From: Candidatus Zhuqueibacterota bacterium
Lineage (GTDB): Bacteria; Zhuqueibacterota; Zhuqueibacteria; Zhuqueibacterales; Zhuqueibacteraceae
Assembly: GCA_022616415.1 (NCBI GenBank)
Contig: JAKEEU010000128.1
Span: 1 to 64,000, forward strand
DNA: 64,000 bases
Direction of reading: 5' to 3'
Below, one piece after another: positions 1 to 9,097 of the stretch. The translations under genes and the position numbers were made by a program. The notes under the pieces are model-generated. The model searched no databases and was not told the origin of the DNA. It saw nothing but the letters and a program-made list of their open reading frames with translations. Each line of letters begins with the position of its first letter. Position 1 is the first letter of the stretch.

Positions 1-122
1 AAAGAGAACCGCAACGAAAGAAGCTTTGGAGACGGCTCCAATTGTCGTTGCTCACAGAAAGGGAACTGCCACAGAAAAAATCACACGGATCAAAAAACCA
101 CCCAGATTTCTTTTCCATAAAT

Positions 123-151
123 TTGACCCCGTGATCGCGTTTTGCTATATT
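123..151 (+). promoter_or_regulatory. sigma-70-like promoter upstream of the RpiR gene
   Basis: A -35 box TTGACC (123-128) and a -10 box TATATT (146-151) are separated by exactly 17 bases, close to the sigma-70/sigma-A consensus. A strong ribosome-binding site GGGGAG (173-178) and an ATG at 186 follow. Seen in sequence; activity is inferred. Confidence 0.6.
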
Positions 152-362
152 TTCTCTTGAACCAAACACCTCGGGGAGTAAAGTTATGACCAACCAACTG
201 TTAACCGAAAAATATAGCGAGCGTATCGCGGGTGTCTTAATTCTTATTTTTATTAAAATGGAACTTTTGTTCCGACAGCGGCAACTTACGGTTTTTTTGC
301 CTTCCTGTCAAGGAAAAAATGAAAAATTTTGTAATGCCTCAGATTTTACGAGTGGAGAGAAA

Positions 363-438
363 TGTCATCCCGCTGTAGCGGGATCTTTTTTCAATCCAAC
401 ACTGTGCTCGGCCGGAAAAAGATGCTTCCAGCATGACA
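363..438. repeat. dispersed ~75-bp imperfect palindrome, copy 1
   Basis: Begins TGTCATCCCG and ends GCATGACA, with the inner arms GGGATCTTTTTT and AAAAAGATGC also complementary in outline. Related copies lie at 7779-7850 and 44319-44390. This copy sits between the promoter at 123-151 and the probable start of the RpiR domain, so it lies in the leader or N-terminal extension of that gene. Confidence 0.7.
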
Positions 439-581
439 GGTTAGTTGTCCACCAATCCGATGGTTTACAAAATTATTCGGAGGCAGGCGAAAAGCGCTTG
501 CGAATCACCGCATTCGTGCTTATCTTCGTTTTTGGAACATTTGGCCCAGAACAATCAAATAAAATTCCAATTGAGGCCCCC

Positions 582-1430
582 ATGGCGCAAACCTCGGCAT
601 CGGACAAGCTGCAAAAAAGCGTTCGCGAGAAGCTCCTCGAGCTGACCCCGATCGAAAGAAAAATCGCCTCCTACCTGATCGAGCATCACAAGGAGGTTGC
701 CCTGATTTCGATTCACGAATTGGCCGGCCGGCTGGAGGTCGGCCGCGCTTCGATCGTCCGGCTCACCAACAAACTTGGCTATGGCGGCTTTGCTGCGCTG
801 AAGGCCAAGCTGAAAATGGAGCTACGGGAAGACATCACGCCGTTGGAGCGGTTTAAGGTGACGCTCGATCGCCGCCAGGACGACGGGCATTTTGAAGCTC
901 ACAAAATCGCCCGTCAGGAAGTGCAAAACATCAATGCCACGCTGCAACTGTTCGACAAAACCATGTTTCGCAAAGCCGTCAAAATCATTTGCCGCGCGGA
1001 GAATATTTTTACGATGGGAATGGGCATATCGAACTACGTTGCCGAGCTGACGGCTTATCTTTTCAAACGCATCGGTTTCCGCGCCACGGCGCTCAATCAA
1101 CCCGGACTCAAGTTTACCGAGCAATTGATCGCCATCGACCGGCGCGACGCTTTGGTGGCATTTTCCCTGCCGCCTTATTCGCGGGAAACAATCGACGCTG
1201 CCGCCTTTGCCAGAAAACAGCGTGCGCGAATCGTCGCGTTGACCAACGCGGCCACCGCGCCGATCGTGCAATTTGCCGACACTTACTTATTGGCGAAAAC
1301 GGAAAGCAGCGTCTTTTCAAATTCTCTTTCGGCGCTCCTGGTCCTGGTCGCGGCGCTCTCTGCCGAAGCCGCCAACACCGACCGCGCCCGCTCGCAGGAA
1401 GCGATCAAAAAGATCATTGCGTTAAGATGA
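582..1430 (+). CDS. MurR/RpiR-type transcriptional regulator with SIS domain
   Basis: Predicted DNA-binding regulator that senses a phosphosugar-like ligand. Residues 25-75 form the RpiR-type helix-turn-helix (IHELAGRLEVGRASIVRLTN). Residues 130-260 match a SIS sugar-isomerase-like sensor domain (TMGMGISNYVAELTAYLFKR). The 282-aa length from ATG 582 is typical of the family. The same frame is open back to an ATG at 186 that has a good ribosome-binding site and a consensus promoter. The extra 132 residues span a dispersed repeat and resemble no domain, so I favour 582, although its own ribosome-binding site is weak. The divergent neighbour is a TonB receptor, which may be a target; that link is a guess. 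Confidence 0.85.
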   Translation: MAQTSASDKLQKSVREKLLELTPIERKIASYLIEHHKEVALISIHELAGRLEVGRASIVRLTNKLGYGGFAALKAKLKMELREDITPLERFKVTLDRRQDDGHFEAHKIARQEVQNINATLQLFDKTMFRKAVKIICRAENIFTMGMGISNYVAELTAYLFKRIGFRATALNQPGLKFTEQLIAIDRRDALVAFSLPPYSRETIDAAAFARKQRARIVALTNAATAPIVQFADTYLLAKTESSVFSNSLSALLVLVAALSAEAANTDRARSQEAIKKIIALR

Positions 1431-1550
1431 GAGACTTTTTAACTTCTATAAATATCCCAACGCGGATAAGCCTACAGCCGCAGGCCCCAACTAAACAGGG
1501 AAAATTATCCGCCGAGCGCTCTCTATAAGAAGCTCTGCACGACAAGCAAA

Positions 1551-4229
1551 TTATAGATTGAGTTGCAGACGCCCATAGTAAAAGCCGCCGTTCATGCCAA
1601 ACTGCGTCACCCGACGGCTGTAGATGAATCGACCACTGCTGATATTGGCGGCCTTGGTTTGTTTGTCAGGAAAGGTGTTGAAAAGATTGATCGCTCCGGC
1701 TGAAACTCTTACGCCTTTCACCACTTCGAGGGCGAGATCAACGTCGAACACCGTTTTCGCCCCAAACGTTTCGTCATTGGCAGGATCCGAGGGATGGCGA
1801 TATTGAATCTCGCCGAAGTAAGTTGCACGCGCCAGGCCGCTAAAGCGCCCAATGTTGTATCTTGCCTGGGCGCTATATTTTTGCCGGGGCAGCGCATCCT
1901 CGAGACGATTTTTTTCCTCACGATTGAAAAAGATGTCCGCCAGCACGGGGTCAACAAGCTGGGGTGGAACATTAATTCTGTCCACTTTCGTCTCGGTAAA
2001 ATTCGCTGCTCCGCTCAGATTGAGGCGGCCGGCTCCCAATCTGGTCCCATAGGCAACCACCATGTCCACGCCATTGGTCTCTGTGTCAACCCCATTCGCA
2101 AAGAACTGTGCCTCGCTGACCGAAGGGAATGGCGCCAGCAATTGCGCGACCTTGGCGTTTGTCGTGGTAAACCGGCTGGACAGAACGATGCGGTCATCAA
2201 TGGTGACACGATAATAATCCGCCGTGATCGACAAATTATTGATCGGCTGGACGGTGAAGCCGGCGCTAATATTGAACGAATCTTCCGCCTTCAAGGCGGG
2301 AATGCCGAATGCTTTTGTCACCGAGCTCAGATTGTTGCTGGTCAATACCTGTATGGGAACCAACTCGCCGCCGATGAGAAGGAATTGCGTGCTGACGTTG
2401 TTGAACCAAACCTGATGAAGCGACGGCGCGCGGAAGCCCGTGCTCACCGCCCCGCGCAGCGCAAAATTGTTGACCGGCTCGTAGCGCGCGGTCAGCTTGC
2501 CGGTAACCTTGTTTCCAAAGTCGCTGTAGTTCTCAAAGCGCCCGGCGACGCCAACGAGAACTTGATCGGATAACTCGGCTTCAACGTCCGCATAAGCCGC
2601 AATATTGTGCCGGAAGCGATCGACTTCATTCGAAGGTTGGAACCCCGGAAAAACTTGAGCCCCGGGAACTTTTGGCGCGCCAGCAGAAGTCGTATCGCCG
2701 CCGAATACATAAGACGCCTCCTCACCCGCCTGGATCTCGAAGTTGTCCACTCTGAACTCGCCGCCAAAGGCCACGTTGACCGGCGTGCCATTGACGTCAA
2801 AGGCTCTCCAGAAATCGATATTTCCCGTCGTTTGTCTGAAGCTTAGCGTGCCGGCATCGAATGAAGTCGGGCTATCCGTGCTGAGCGAGGCGTTGATCGA
2901 GTTTTCAATATTGAACTTGAAGCCGTTGCTGCCGTTCGTCACACTCAGATCGACGATCCAGTCGTGAAAAGTCCCCTTCACACCCGCCGAGATCGAGCGA
3001 TCGTTGATCTGCGTGTGGATCTCGGGCAAGAAGCCGTCCGGATAAATCGTGCGGTTCACTTGCGCTTCACTAATGGGGAATCGGTAAAAGCCGCTTGCGA
3101 TGCCGTTGCGAAAGGACGCGCCGCCGAAAGCGTAAAACTCGGCGCCCCGCTCGCCAAGCGGCACGGACGAATTGAAGAAGACGTGACCAACCACCGCCTT
3201 GGCCTGACCAATGATCATGGAATTACGGTCGAAATTGCGCTCGCGGATCAAGCGCTCATCCTCGACCGGATTACTGGTGTAGACCCGTCCGGTAAAAGCG
3301 CCTGCCCGGTTCGTCCGGCCGCGATCAAGGAATTCACCCGCGACGTTGAAGAATCCGCGGTCCCCGATTCGGAAACCATAATTCGTCGAGCTTTTGTAGG
3401 TTTCGCCATCACCTTCTCCGGTCACACCGGAACTGCCCTCGATCTCCACATTATTGGTCTGCGACTTCAACACGATGTTAACGACACCGGCAATCGCATC
3501 GGAGCCGTACTGAGCTGCAGCGCCATCGCGAAGCACTTCGATGCGCTCGATGGCCGATTGGGGAATGGCATTCAAATCCACGCCGACGGTGCCGCGGCCA
3601 AAGGTGCCGTTGACGTGAACCAGCGCGCTGGTGTGCCGCCGTTTGCCGTTAATCAAGACCAGCACCTGATCGGGGCCAAGACCACGCAAGCTGGCCGGGT
3701 TGATGTGGTCGGTGCCATCCGCAATGGTTTGGTGTGAGGCATTAAAAGATGGGGCGAGGTACGAAAGGGTTTGGTTCAACTCCGGCTGTCCGGACTGCCT
3801 GATCTCGACATTGGAAAAAACGTCGATCGGCACGGGCGTCTCAACGGCGGTGCGATCGGATCGGGAGCCGATAGCCACCAGGCTTTCGCCAAATTCAATG
3901 GCGCTTTGAGCGAGCTCAAAGTTGACGGTCACCGTTTGTCCGGCGGAAACCGTGACATCTTTTACGACCGTTTCATACCCAATGAAGCTCGCTCTTAGCT
4001 TGTACGTGCCAGGCCGAACTTGCAACCGATAGGCTCCCTGCGGATTCGTGATTGTGCCAATCAGCGTGCGCGGTATGAGGAGATTGGCGCCCGGCAGTAG
4101 TTCTTGTGCTTCTGCCGAGACAACGGTTCCGGCAATTGTCCCCATTTCCTGGGCACGAGCTGACGTTGAGATAAAAAACAAACTGAGAACGGCCAGTAGG
4201 GTTGGGATAACAAAGTGTTTTGACCTCAT
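1551..4229 (-). CDS. TonB-dependent outer-membrane receptor
   Basis: Imports a siderophore, vitamin or oligomer across the outer membrane using TonB energy; the substrate cannot be read from sequence. The 892-aa protein has a signal peptide (residues 1-26, ending SARAQ) and a carboxypeptidase-regulatory-like beta-sandwich at about 31-115 (GTIAGTVVSAEAQELLPGAN). The plug follows at about 125-250, with a typical INGKRRHTSALVHVNG segment and IERIEVLRDGAAAQYGSDA. A 22-strand-type barrel continues to the C-terminus, containing ALRGAVSTGFRAPSLHQVWF. The N-terminal regulatory-like domain is typical of Bacteroidota-like phyla. A consensus promoter lies at 4367-4395. It is monocistronic as far as I can see, and no SusD partner is adjacent. 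Confidence 0.93.
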   Translation of the reverse strand: MRSKHFVIPTLLAVLSLFFISTSARAQEMGTIAGTVVSAEAQELLPGANLLIPRTLIGTITNPQGAYRLQVRPGTYKLRASFIGYETVVKDVTVSAGQTVTVNFELAQSAIEFGESLVAIGSRSDRTAVETPVPIDVFSNVEIRQSGQPELNQTLSYLAPSFNASHQTIADGTDHINPASLRGLGPDQVLVLINGKRRHTSALVHVNGTFGRGTVGVDLNAIPQSAIERIEVLRDGAAAQYGSDAIAGVVNIVLKSQTNNVEIEGSSGVTGEGDGETYKSSTNYGFRIGDRGFFNVAGEFLDRGRTNRAGAFTGRVYTSNPVEDERLIRERNFDRNSMIIGQAKAVVGHVFFNSSVPLGERGAEFYAFGGASFRNGIASGFYRFPISEAQVNRTIYPDGFLPEIHTQINDRSISAGVKGTFHDWIVDLSVTNGSNGFKFNIENSINASLSTDSPTSFDAGTLSFRQTTGNIDFWRAFDVNGTPVNVAFGGEFRVDNFEIQAGEEASYVFGGDTTSAGAPKVPGAQVFPGFQPSNEVDRFRHNIAAYADVEAELSDQVLVGVAGRFENYSDFGNKVTGKLTARYEPVNNFALRGAVSTGFRAPSLHQVWFNNVSTQFLLIGGELVPIQVLTSNNLSSVTKAFGIPALKAEDSFNISAGFTVQPINNLSITADYYRVTIDDRIVLSSRFTTTNAKVAQLLAPFPSVSEAQFFANGVDTETNGVDMVVAYGTRLGAGRLNLSGAANFTETKVDRINVPPQLVDPVLADIFFNREEKNRLEDALPRQKYSAQARYNIGRFSGLARATYFGEIQYRHPSDPANDETFGAKTVFDVDLALEVVKGVRVSAGAINLFNTFPDKQTKAANISSGRFIYSRRVTQFGMNGGFYYGRLQLNL

Positions 4230-4366
4230 AGCTACCTCCCTCTTGTGTGATGATTGAATGTTTAAGAATTTTTTTAGCCATTAGGGAATGGCCGATTTTC
4301 AATGATTTGAGACTAACAAAGCCAGTCAAATGATCCCCGTCAATATCAATTGTTCCAGCGGGTGGA

Positions 4367-4395
4367 AAGTTACAACTTTTTCTTTTGTTTGTCAA
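4367..4395 (-). promoter_or_regulatory. sigma-70-like promoter of the TonB receptor
   Basis: On the minus strand TTGACA (4395-4390) and TAACTT (4372-4367) are spaced by 17 bases. Transcription would start near 4360, giving a leader of roughly 130 nt before the ATG at 4229. Confidence 0.5.
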
Positions 4396-4507
4396 GAAAA
4401 ATTTGAATCGGTCCGTGTGGGTTTTTAATCCGGGTGAATTTTACTTCCGTGGGATTTTCAATTCTGTGGGCGGATAAGTTTTCAAATTTTTCTAAAACGG
4501 GCATACC

Positions 4508-6661
4508 TCAAGGCTTTAAGCTCTTATACTTTCCATTCAGCCAGTTCTCCAAATCCGAGCCATACCATTTGGAGAAACGCCGATCCGACGGCCCGCCGGC
4601 AAGGTTGGTATGAACTTCATCGTTGGCCAAATCCGTCACCATCCGAAACGACGGCGTGAAGCTGGTGATACGGCCCGCGCTTTTGTAAATTTGGCCTTGA
4701 TGCGGCGTCGCGCGTCCGCCGCGCAGCGCCACGGGGCCGCGATCAAAACCGGCAAACCCAGGCAGTTTTTCACCCAAAATCAGATGCGTCAATTTGATTT
4801 GGTTCACTTCGCCCCAGGGCATGGGCGCAACTTTGAGAGCATTCTCGGCGACACGCCGAAAGAGGTTATCACGGTTTTCGCCGCCGAACCAGGCCGATTT
4901 CTTCGAAAGCAAGATGCGATCGACATTATCAAAAAAATCAATAAAGAAGCCGGTTTCTTTTGCAAGAAAATCCGCTACATCTTTTCCAAAACCGTTTTTG
5001 CCGAAGACCTCTTGCAAAAGCGCCTGATAGAATTGCTCAAATAGAAAAGCGCCTTCGGACTCGGGATTATAACGATAATCCCATTCACGCAAAACTTTTC
5101 CCTGCGGCGTGTCGGGCAAGAGCGGCTTCAGAATACGCATGAAAAGCTCGGCTTGCAGCGAGTAAACGTCATAATGAATTTTGAAATTATCCTCAACCGT
5201 CATGTCCGCGCGTTCAGCCAAAAGTTGCGAGAGGCGACTCGCCCGATATGATCCCATGCAAATATTAATCGGCTTGGCAATTCCCCACTTGTTGAGATCG
5301 TCATTCGCTGTCACAAAAAACCCGGCTTCGGGATTCAAGCAACGTGGCAAATCTTTGTAGTCAACGAAGCCTTGCCAGTCATTTTCTTTTTTCCAGCCTG
5401 GCAACGGCACAAAACCGGAAATGCCGGCGCGTCGCTTCGGCATCAAACCCGACATTTGACAGCCGATGTTGCCATGCCGATCCGCCAACACCCAGTTGAA
5501 AGCGCTCTCAAGACGGCCAAGATGATGCATACCTTCTTCGACCGAGGCCGCATGCCACATCTTGAAAGCGGAATTGAGAGAAGCCGCGCCAAATGTCGAG
5601 GGCGCCCAACGGGTGGAGAGATAAAAACCTCCTTCAAATGGATTGCCCTCCAGCACGCCATGTTCGTTCTCATAAAAAGTGATTTCAACCGACGGCTTTT
5701 TCTTTCTTTTAATAATCTCCTTCCGTTGTCGAAATTCAGTCCACTGATTCTCATCTCGCAAGAATCTGCCATCCCTGCAATGCTCGATCCACGAATCAAC
5801 TGCATCCATGAACGTGTACGTCGCGCCCCACGCGACGTCGGAATTTCTTCCGATCAAAATTCCCGGCAAGCCCGGCATGGTTGCGCCCATGGCGTAGCGA
5901 TTTTCAGTTTTGAGAACCAGCTCATACCAAACATTGGGAAGACGATTGGTTTCCAAATGCGGATCGTTGGCCAGAATCGGTTTGCCTGAGGCCGTCTTCG
6001 TTCCGGAAATGACCCAATTGTTGGAAGCCATCATGGTCGGAACGATGTGATTCCACTTTACGCTGGTAGGCACGATGCGTTCGGAAAGCTTGACTTTTTT
6101 GAGCAACTCAATATCGAGGCCGCCAAGAATTTCCGGAAAAAGCTCGTCGAGCTTCTCGCGGCTGACGCCGGCTTGCACCATTTCGATAAACAGCCGCTCG
6201 ATTTCTGCTTGCGACTGCGCCAGCGTTAGATAGCCGACCATCCTGGCGAGCAAAATGACATCTTCAAGCTTCCACGGCTCGGCGCGATAGCCGAGAAGCT
6301 TAAATTCCCACGGAATTTTTTTGGCAAAGCAGGCATTGGCGCCGTCGCCATAAGCGCGGGAAAATTTTTTAGCCTCCGGCGCGAGCTTGTCAATCTCCGG
6401 CGCCGCCGCTCCCGCCCAATTCATACGCCGGAAGAACGTGTCGATGGCGAGCATCTCGTCACTTGCTTCGAGAAATTCCGAGCCGCGGCCCTGGCCGAGA
6501 ATGCGCATGAGCAACATTTGCATGCCGCGATCCATCGCATGACAGTAGCCCATGCCGTAATACAAGCCGGTTTCGTCGCTCGCCTCGACGTGCGGAACGC
6601 CGTGCTCGTCGCGCCAAATTTTTCCCCAGTTTTCATCAACGCGATAAGGGTGATTTGGCAA
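4508..6661 (-). CDS. penicillin acylase family protein (Ntn-hydrolase)
   Basis: An N-terminal-nucleophile amidase that would cleave an acyl amide such as a beta-lactam side chain or an N-acyl-homoserine lactone. The family matures by autocatalytic cleavage just before a serine. Here the conserved SNNW motif gives Ser213 as the predicted nucleophile, followed by the family motif KPILANDPHLE and later GLPGILIGRNSDVAWG. The length (717 aa) is normal. No signal peptide is obvious in the proposed N-terminus, whereas many homologues are periplasmic. The start is TTG at 6661, chosen because GGAGG lies 5-6 bases upstream. Part of a group of amide hydrolases extending to 17.6 kb. True substrate unknown. 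Confidence 0.9.
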   Translation of the reverse strand: MPNHPYRVDENWGKIWRDEHGVPHVEASDETGLYYGMGYCHAMDRGMQMLLMRILGQGRGSEFLEASDEMLAIDTFFRRMNWAGAAAPEIDKLAPEAKKFSRAYGDGANACFAKKIPWEFKLLGYRAEPWKLEDVILLARMVGYLTLAQSQAEIERLFIEMVQAGVSREKLDELFPEILGGLDIELLKKVKLSERIVPTSVKWNHIVPTMMASNNWVISGTKTASGKPILANDPHLETNRLPNVWYELVLKTENRYAMGATMPGLPGILIGRNSDVAWGATYTFMDAVDSWIEHCRDGRFLRDENQWTEFRQRKEIIKRKKKPSVEITFYENEHGVLEGNPFEGGFYLSTRWAPSTFGAASLNSAFKMWHAASVEEGMHHLGRLESAFNWVLADRHGNIGCQMSGLMPKRRAGISGFVPLPGWKKENDWQGFVDYKDLPRCLNPEAGFFVTANDDLNKWGIAKPINICMGSYRASRLSQLLAERADMTVEDNFKIHYDVYSLQAELFMRILKPLLPDTPQGKVLREWDYRYNPESEGAFLFEQFYQALLQEVFGKNGFGKDVADFLAKETGFFIDFFDNVDRILLSKKSAWFGGENRDNLFRRVAENALKVAPMPWGEVNQIKLTHLILGEKLPGFAGFDRGPVALRGGRATPHQGQIYKSAGRITSFTPSFRMVTDLANDEVHTNLAGGPSDRRFSKWYGSDLENWLNGKYKSLKP

Positions 6662-6838
6662 TGCTTCCTCCTCTCCTGTCGATGTTAAACAGTCAAACGA
6701 AACTCCGCCTCAAACCTTATAGGCGCAGCCGGCGAGAGCTTGGAAACTTTTAATCCCCCCACGGATTGAAGAACCCCACAGAAAATTTTCAAAAATCGGT
6801 GGGATTCTTCAATCCATGGGGAACATTTGCTATGTTTT

Positions 6839-7738
6839 TTATTGTGCCGCAATCGCAACCACCGCCAGCTTCTCCCCTTTCGGACTAACCGCCAATCGCG
6901 TAATGCCCTTCAAACCGGCATCAGCAAAATCTGCAATTTCCTGCCACTCGCCATTTTTCCTTGGATCGCATTGAAAGAGCTTGGAATCCTGCCCCATCAG
7001 CAAGATGCCTTGCGGCGTCCACGCATAATCTTCGCTGCCTGGAAGTGTTTTGACGAGCGCCGTGATCGTGCGCATTTTCAAATCCAGTCGCTTGATGAGC
7101 CATTCATTCTCGCCAACCTTATGTACGAAGCTGATGGCTTCCTGTTTTGGAAATTTATGCAGCGAGCGACCGATGTTTTGCGCGACGATCTCGGCGTTGC
7201 CGGTACGAATCTCGGCGATTTGCAGAGTTGGTGGATTACCCAACACAAAGAGTGCGACGGTATTGGCATCACCCCAAGCGTGATAGCCAACCGGTTTCAC
7301 ATTCTCCAAAACCAACGTCGGCTCTCCGCCTGCTATCGGAAACTTCCACAAGCGCTGCGTCGAGTCTTTTTCCACGCGCACCACGGAGAAAAATTTGCCG
7401 TCCGGAGTGACAGTTGGTGAAAACTCACTCTCGAAAGTTTGAGTTATTCTTTTGATCGTGTTGTCGGCGATATTGTAGTGATAAATGTCGGCTTGGCCAT
7501 CGTCGCGGATCGAAGTGTAAAGCAAGCTCTTTCCATATGGCAGGAATGATGGTTGATTGTCATAACCTTGCCATTCGGTGATTTGAACTGGTTGGCCAAG
7601 CTCGATTTGGCCGTCGCGCATTTTCATATCGACGAGGAAAATGTCTGCCGTGGGTGGCGCGGTTTGGCTGAGTATGCAGGTTGCGCGAACAACAATGATC
7701 AAAATGATGGCAAAAACTGGTGGGAGTTTGATTTTCAC
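6839..7738 (-). CDS. exported TolB/PD40-like beta-propeller protein
   Basis: Predicted periplasmic protein with WD40-like (PD40/TolB-type) blades. Two clear blade motifs are QPSFLPYGKSLLYTS and SEFSPTVTPDGKFFSVVRV, and a C-terminal segment RLAVSPKGEKLAVV is a third. The start is placed at GTG 7738, where GAGG lies six bases upstream and the product begins with a clean signal peptide (MKIKLPPVFAIILIIVVRA). Such proteins often act as binding or scaffolding modules, and no catalytic residues are evident. The function is not known, and the location next to the hydrolase genes does not decide it. Confidence 0.75.
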   Translation of the reverse strand: MKIKLPPVFAIILIIVVRATCILSQTAPPTADIFLVDMKMRDGQIELGQPVQITEWQGYDNQPSFLPYGKSLLYTSIRDDGQADIYHYNIADNTIKRITQTFESEFSPTVTPDGKFFSVVRVEKDSTQRLWKFPIAGGEPTLVLENVKPVGYHAWGDANTVALFVLGNPPTLQIAEIRTGNAEIVAQNIGRSLHKFPKQEAISFVHKVGENEWLIKRLDLKMRTITALVKTLPGSEDYAWTPQGILLMGQDSKLFQCDPRKNGEWQEIADFADAGLKGITRLAVSPKGEKLAVVAIAAQ

Positions 7739-7778
7739 GATTATCCTCAAGGTTTTGGCAAACCCTCACTGGCGTTAT

Positions 7779-7850
7779 TGTCATTCCGTAGGAATCCTTT
7801 TACAATTCAAGCCGACTGCTGAGAACAAAAAAGATTCCTGCAGAATGACA
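7779..7850. repeat. dispersed ~75-bp imperfect palindrome, copy 2
   Basis: Starts TGTCATTCCGTAGGAATCC and ends GATTCCTGCAGAATGACA, so the two ends are near-perfect reverse complements. Related to 363-438 and 44319-44390. It lies between two minus-strand genes. Confidence 0.75.
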
Positions 7851-7877
7851 TTTTTATTTATTTTTGTAAATTAACAA

Positions 7878-9005
7878 TTATCCACAAACCTCGTGAAACA
7901 GCCGAACGAAATTGCCGCCGATAATTTTTTCGATAGCATCGTCTTTGTAGCCGCGCTTTGCCAGCGCCTCTGCCAGGCGCAGTAAACGTTGCGCGCTATT
8001 CAGCTCGCGCACGTTTATGTGCGAGGGAATTTTTTCCGCGCCGGGTAAGCCAAGATTACGTTTGGCATAAGATTGATGTCCGGCCAGCACCTCCGCCTCC
8101 GGCGTGGGGTCTTCGAGAACCGGTCCGTCGCTGCCAAACGCAACGTGCTCGACACCGGCAATTTTGACCGCGTAGTCGATATGATTCAGCACGTCGTCAA
8201 TTGAAGTCGTGGCACGATCAGTCAACCAAACGCTCATATTGTAAACACCAAAAATGCCGCCCTTCTCCGCTATCGCACGGATGTGCTCATCCGGCTTGTT
8301 GCGCAACGTCGGATAAAGCGCGCGGCAACCGGCGTGCGTGATGGCGCAAGGCTTTTGGGAAAGCTGAATCGCCTCCATAGTCGTATTGTCGCCGCAGTGC
8401 GAGAGATCGATGAGCATGCCCAGCTCGTTCATGCTCGCCACCACTTTTTCGCCGAGCCGGCTGAGGCCGGCGTTGCTCTTCTCCCGAAACGAATCGCCGA
8501 CGGCATTACGCTCGTTGTGGGTCAATTGCAAAACGCGAATGCCGAGATCGTAAAAAAGCTGCAGATTCTGCAGATTGTAATCATTGACCGACGCGGTGGA
8601 GGCATCGAGGATCGAAGCATCCTGGCAGGAGAGAATGACGCCGAATTTCTTTTGTTGTTTGACAAACTGCAAATCCGCGGCTTTCGCAACTTTGACGAGC
8701 TGATCGTTTCTCTTGAAAGCGGCATTCCAGTTTTGCAGGGCTTGAACGGCGCTAAGAAAAGTGCGCGGATAAATCTGCAAATCGACCACTGCCGCGGTAA
8801 GTCCGGCATCGATGGCCTGCCGGACGTCAAACCAAATGTTGTCGTTGGTCAAAATATCAATGGCGATCGCGCGTTGGTAGACGTCGGTGCCGGCACGCTT
8901 CGCGCCGGTTTGCGTCCGCATCGTTGCAAGGGCGGCAAAACTCGGCACACTCGCGAGAGATAGCGCGCCGAGGCTGTTGCGAATGAAGGTTCTGCGGGTC
9001 ATCAT
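7878..9005 (-). CDS. exported membrane dipeptidase (M19) homologue, metal site apparently altered
   Basis: Belongs to the peptidase M19/renal dipeptidase family, whose members cleave L-D or D-D dipeptides. A twin-arginine-type leader (TRRTFIRNS) directs export. The start is ATG 9005, seven bases after AGGAGA. The later family histidines are visible (LIDLSHCGD, CAITHAGCRALYPT), as is the VAFGSDGP segment near the end. The usual N-terminal HxD metal motif appears to be replaced (AIDILTNDN), and the GIEGG-like segment with the bridging glutamate reads LSCQDAS. The binuclear zinc site may therefore be incomplete, and the protein could be an inactive or repurposed homologue. Neighbours include other D-amino-acid-bond hydrolases. 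Confidence 0.82.
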   Translation of the reverse strand: MMTRRTFIRNSLGALSLASVPSFAALATMRTQTGAKRAGTDVYQRAIAIDILTNDNIWFDVRQAIDAGLTAAVVDLQIYPRTFLSAVQALQNWNAAFKRNDQLVKVAKAADLQFVKQQKKFGVILSCQDASILDASTASVNDYNLQNLQLFYDLGIRVLQLTHNERNAVGDSFREKSNAGLSRLGEKVVASMNELGMLIDLSHCGDNTTMEAIQLSQKPCAITHAGCRALYPTLRNKPDEHIRAIAEKGGIFGVYNMSVWLTDRATTSIDDVLNHIDYAVKIAGVEHVAFGSDGPVLEDPTPEAEVLAGHQSYAKRNLGLPGAEKIPSHINVRELNSAQRLLRLAEALAKRGYKDDAIEKIIGGNFVRLFHEVCG

Positions 9006-9031
9006 GGGTTTTTCTCCTACAATGTGCAAGC

Positions 9032-9097
9032 GAAGTCGGGCTTGCGCACGACGATTTTTCTGGTTTAGTAAAATCTTGCGAGCGCGAGTCCGACTTC
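9032..9097. repeat. imperfect inverted repeat at the 3' end of the dprA-like gene
   Basis: Arms 9032-9047 (GAAGTCGGGCTTGCGC) and 9082-9097 (GCGCGAGTCCGACTTC) match at 14 of 16 positions. The hairpin overlaps the last codon of the dprA-like gene and precedes the M19 homologue, so it could act as a terminator or processing signal. No strong T-tract follows. Confidence 0.5.
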
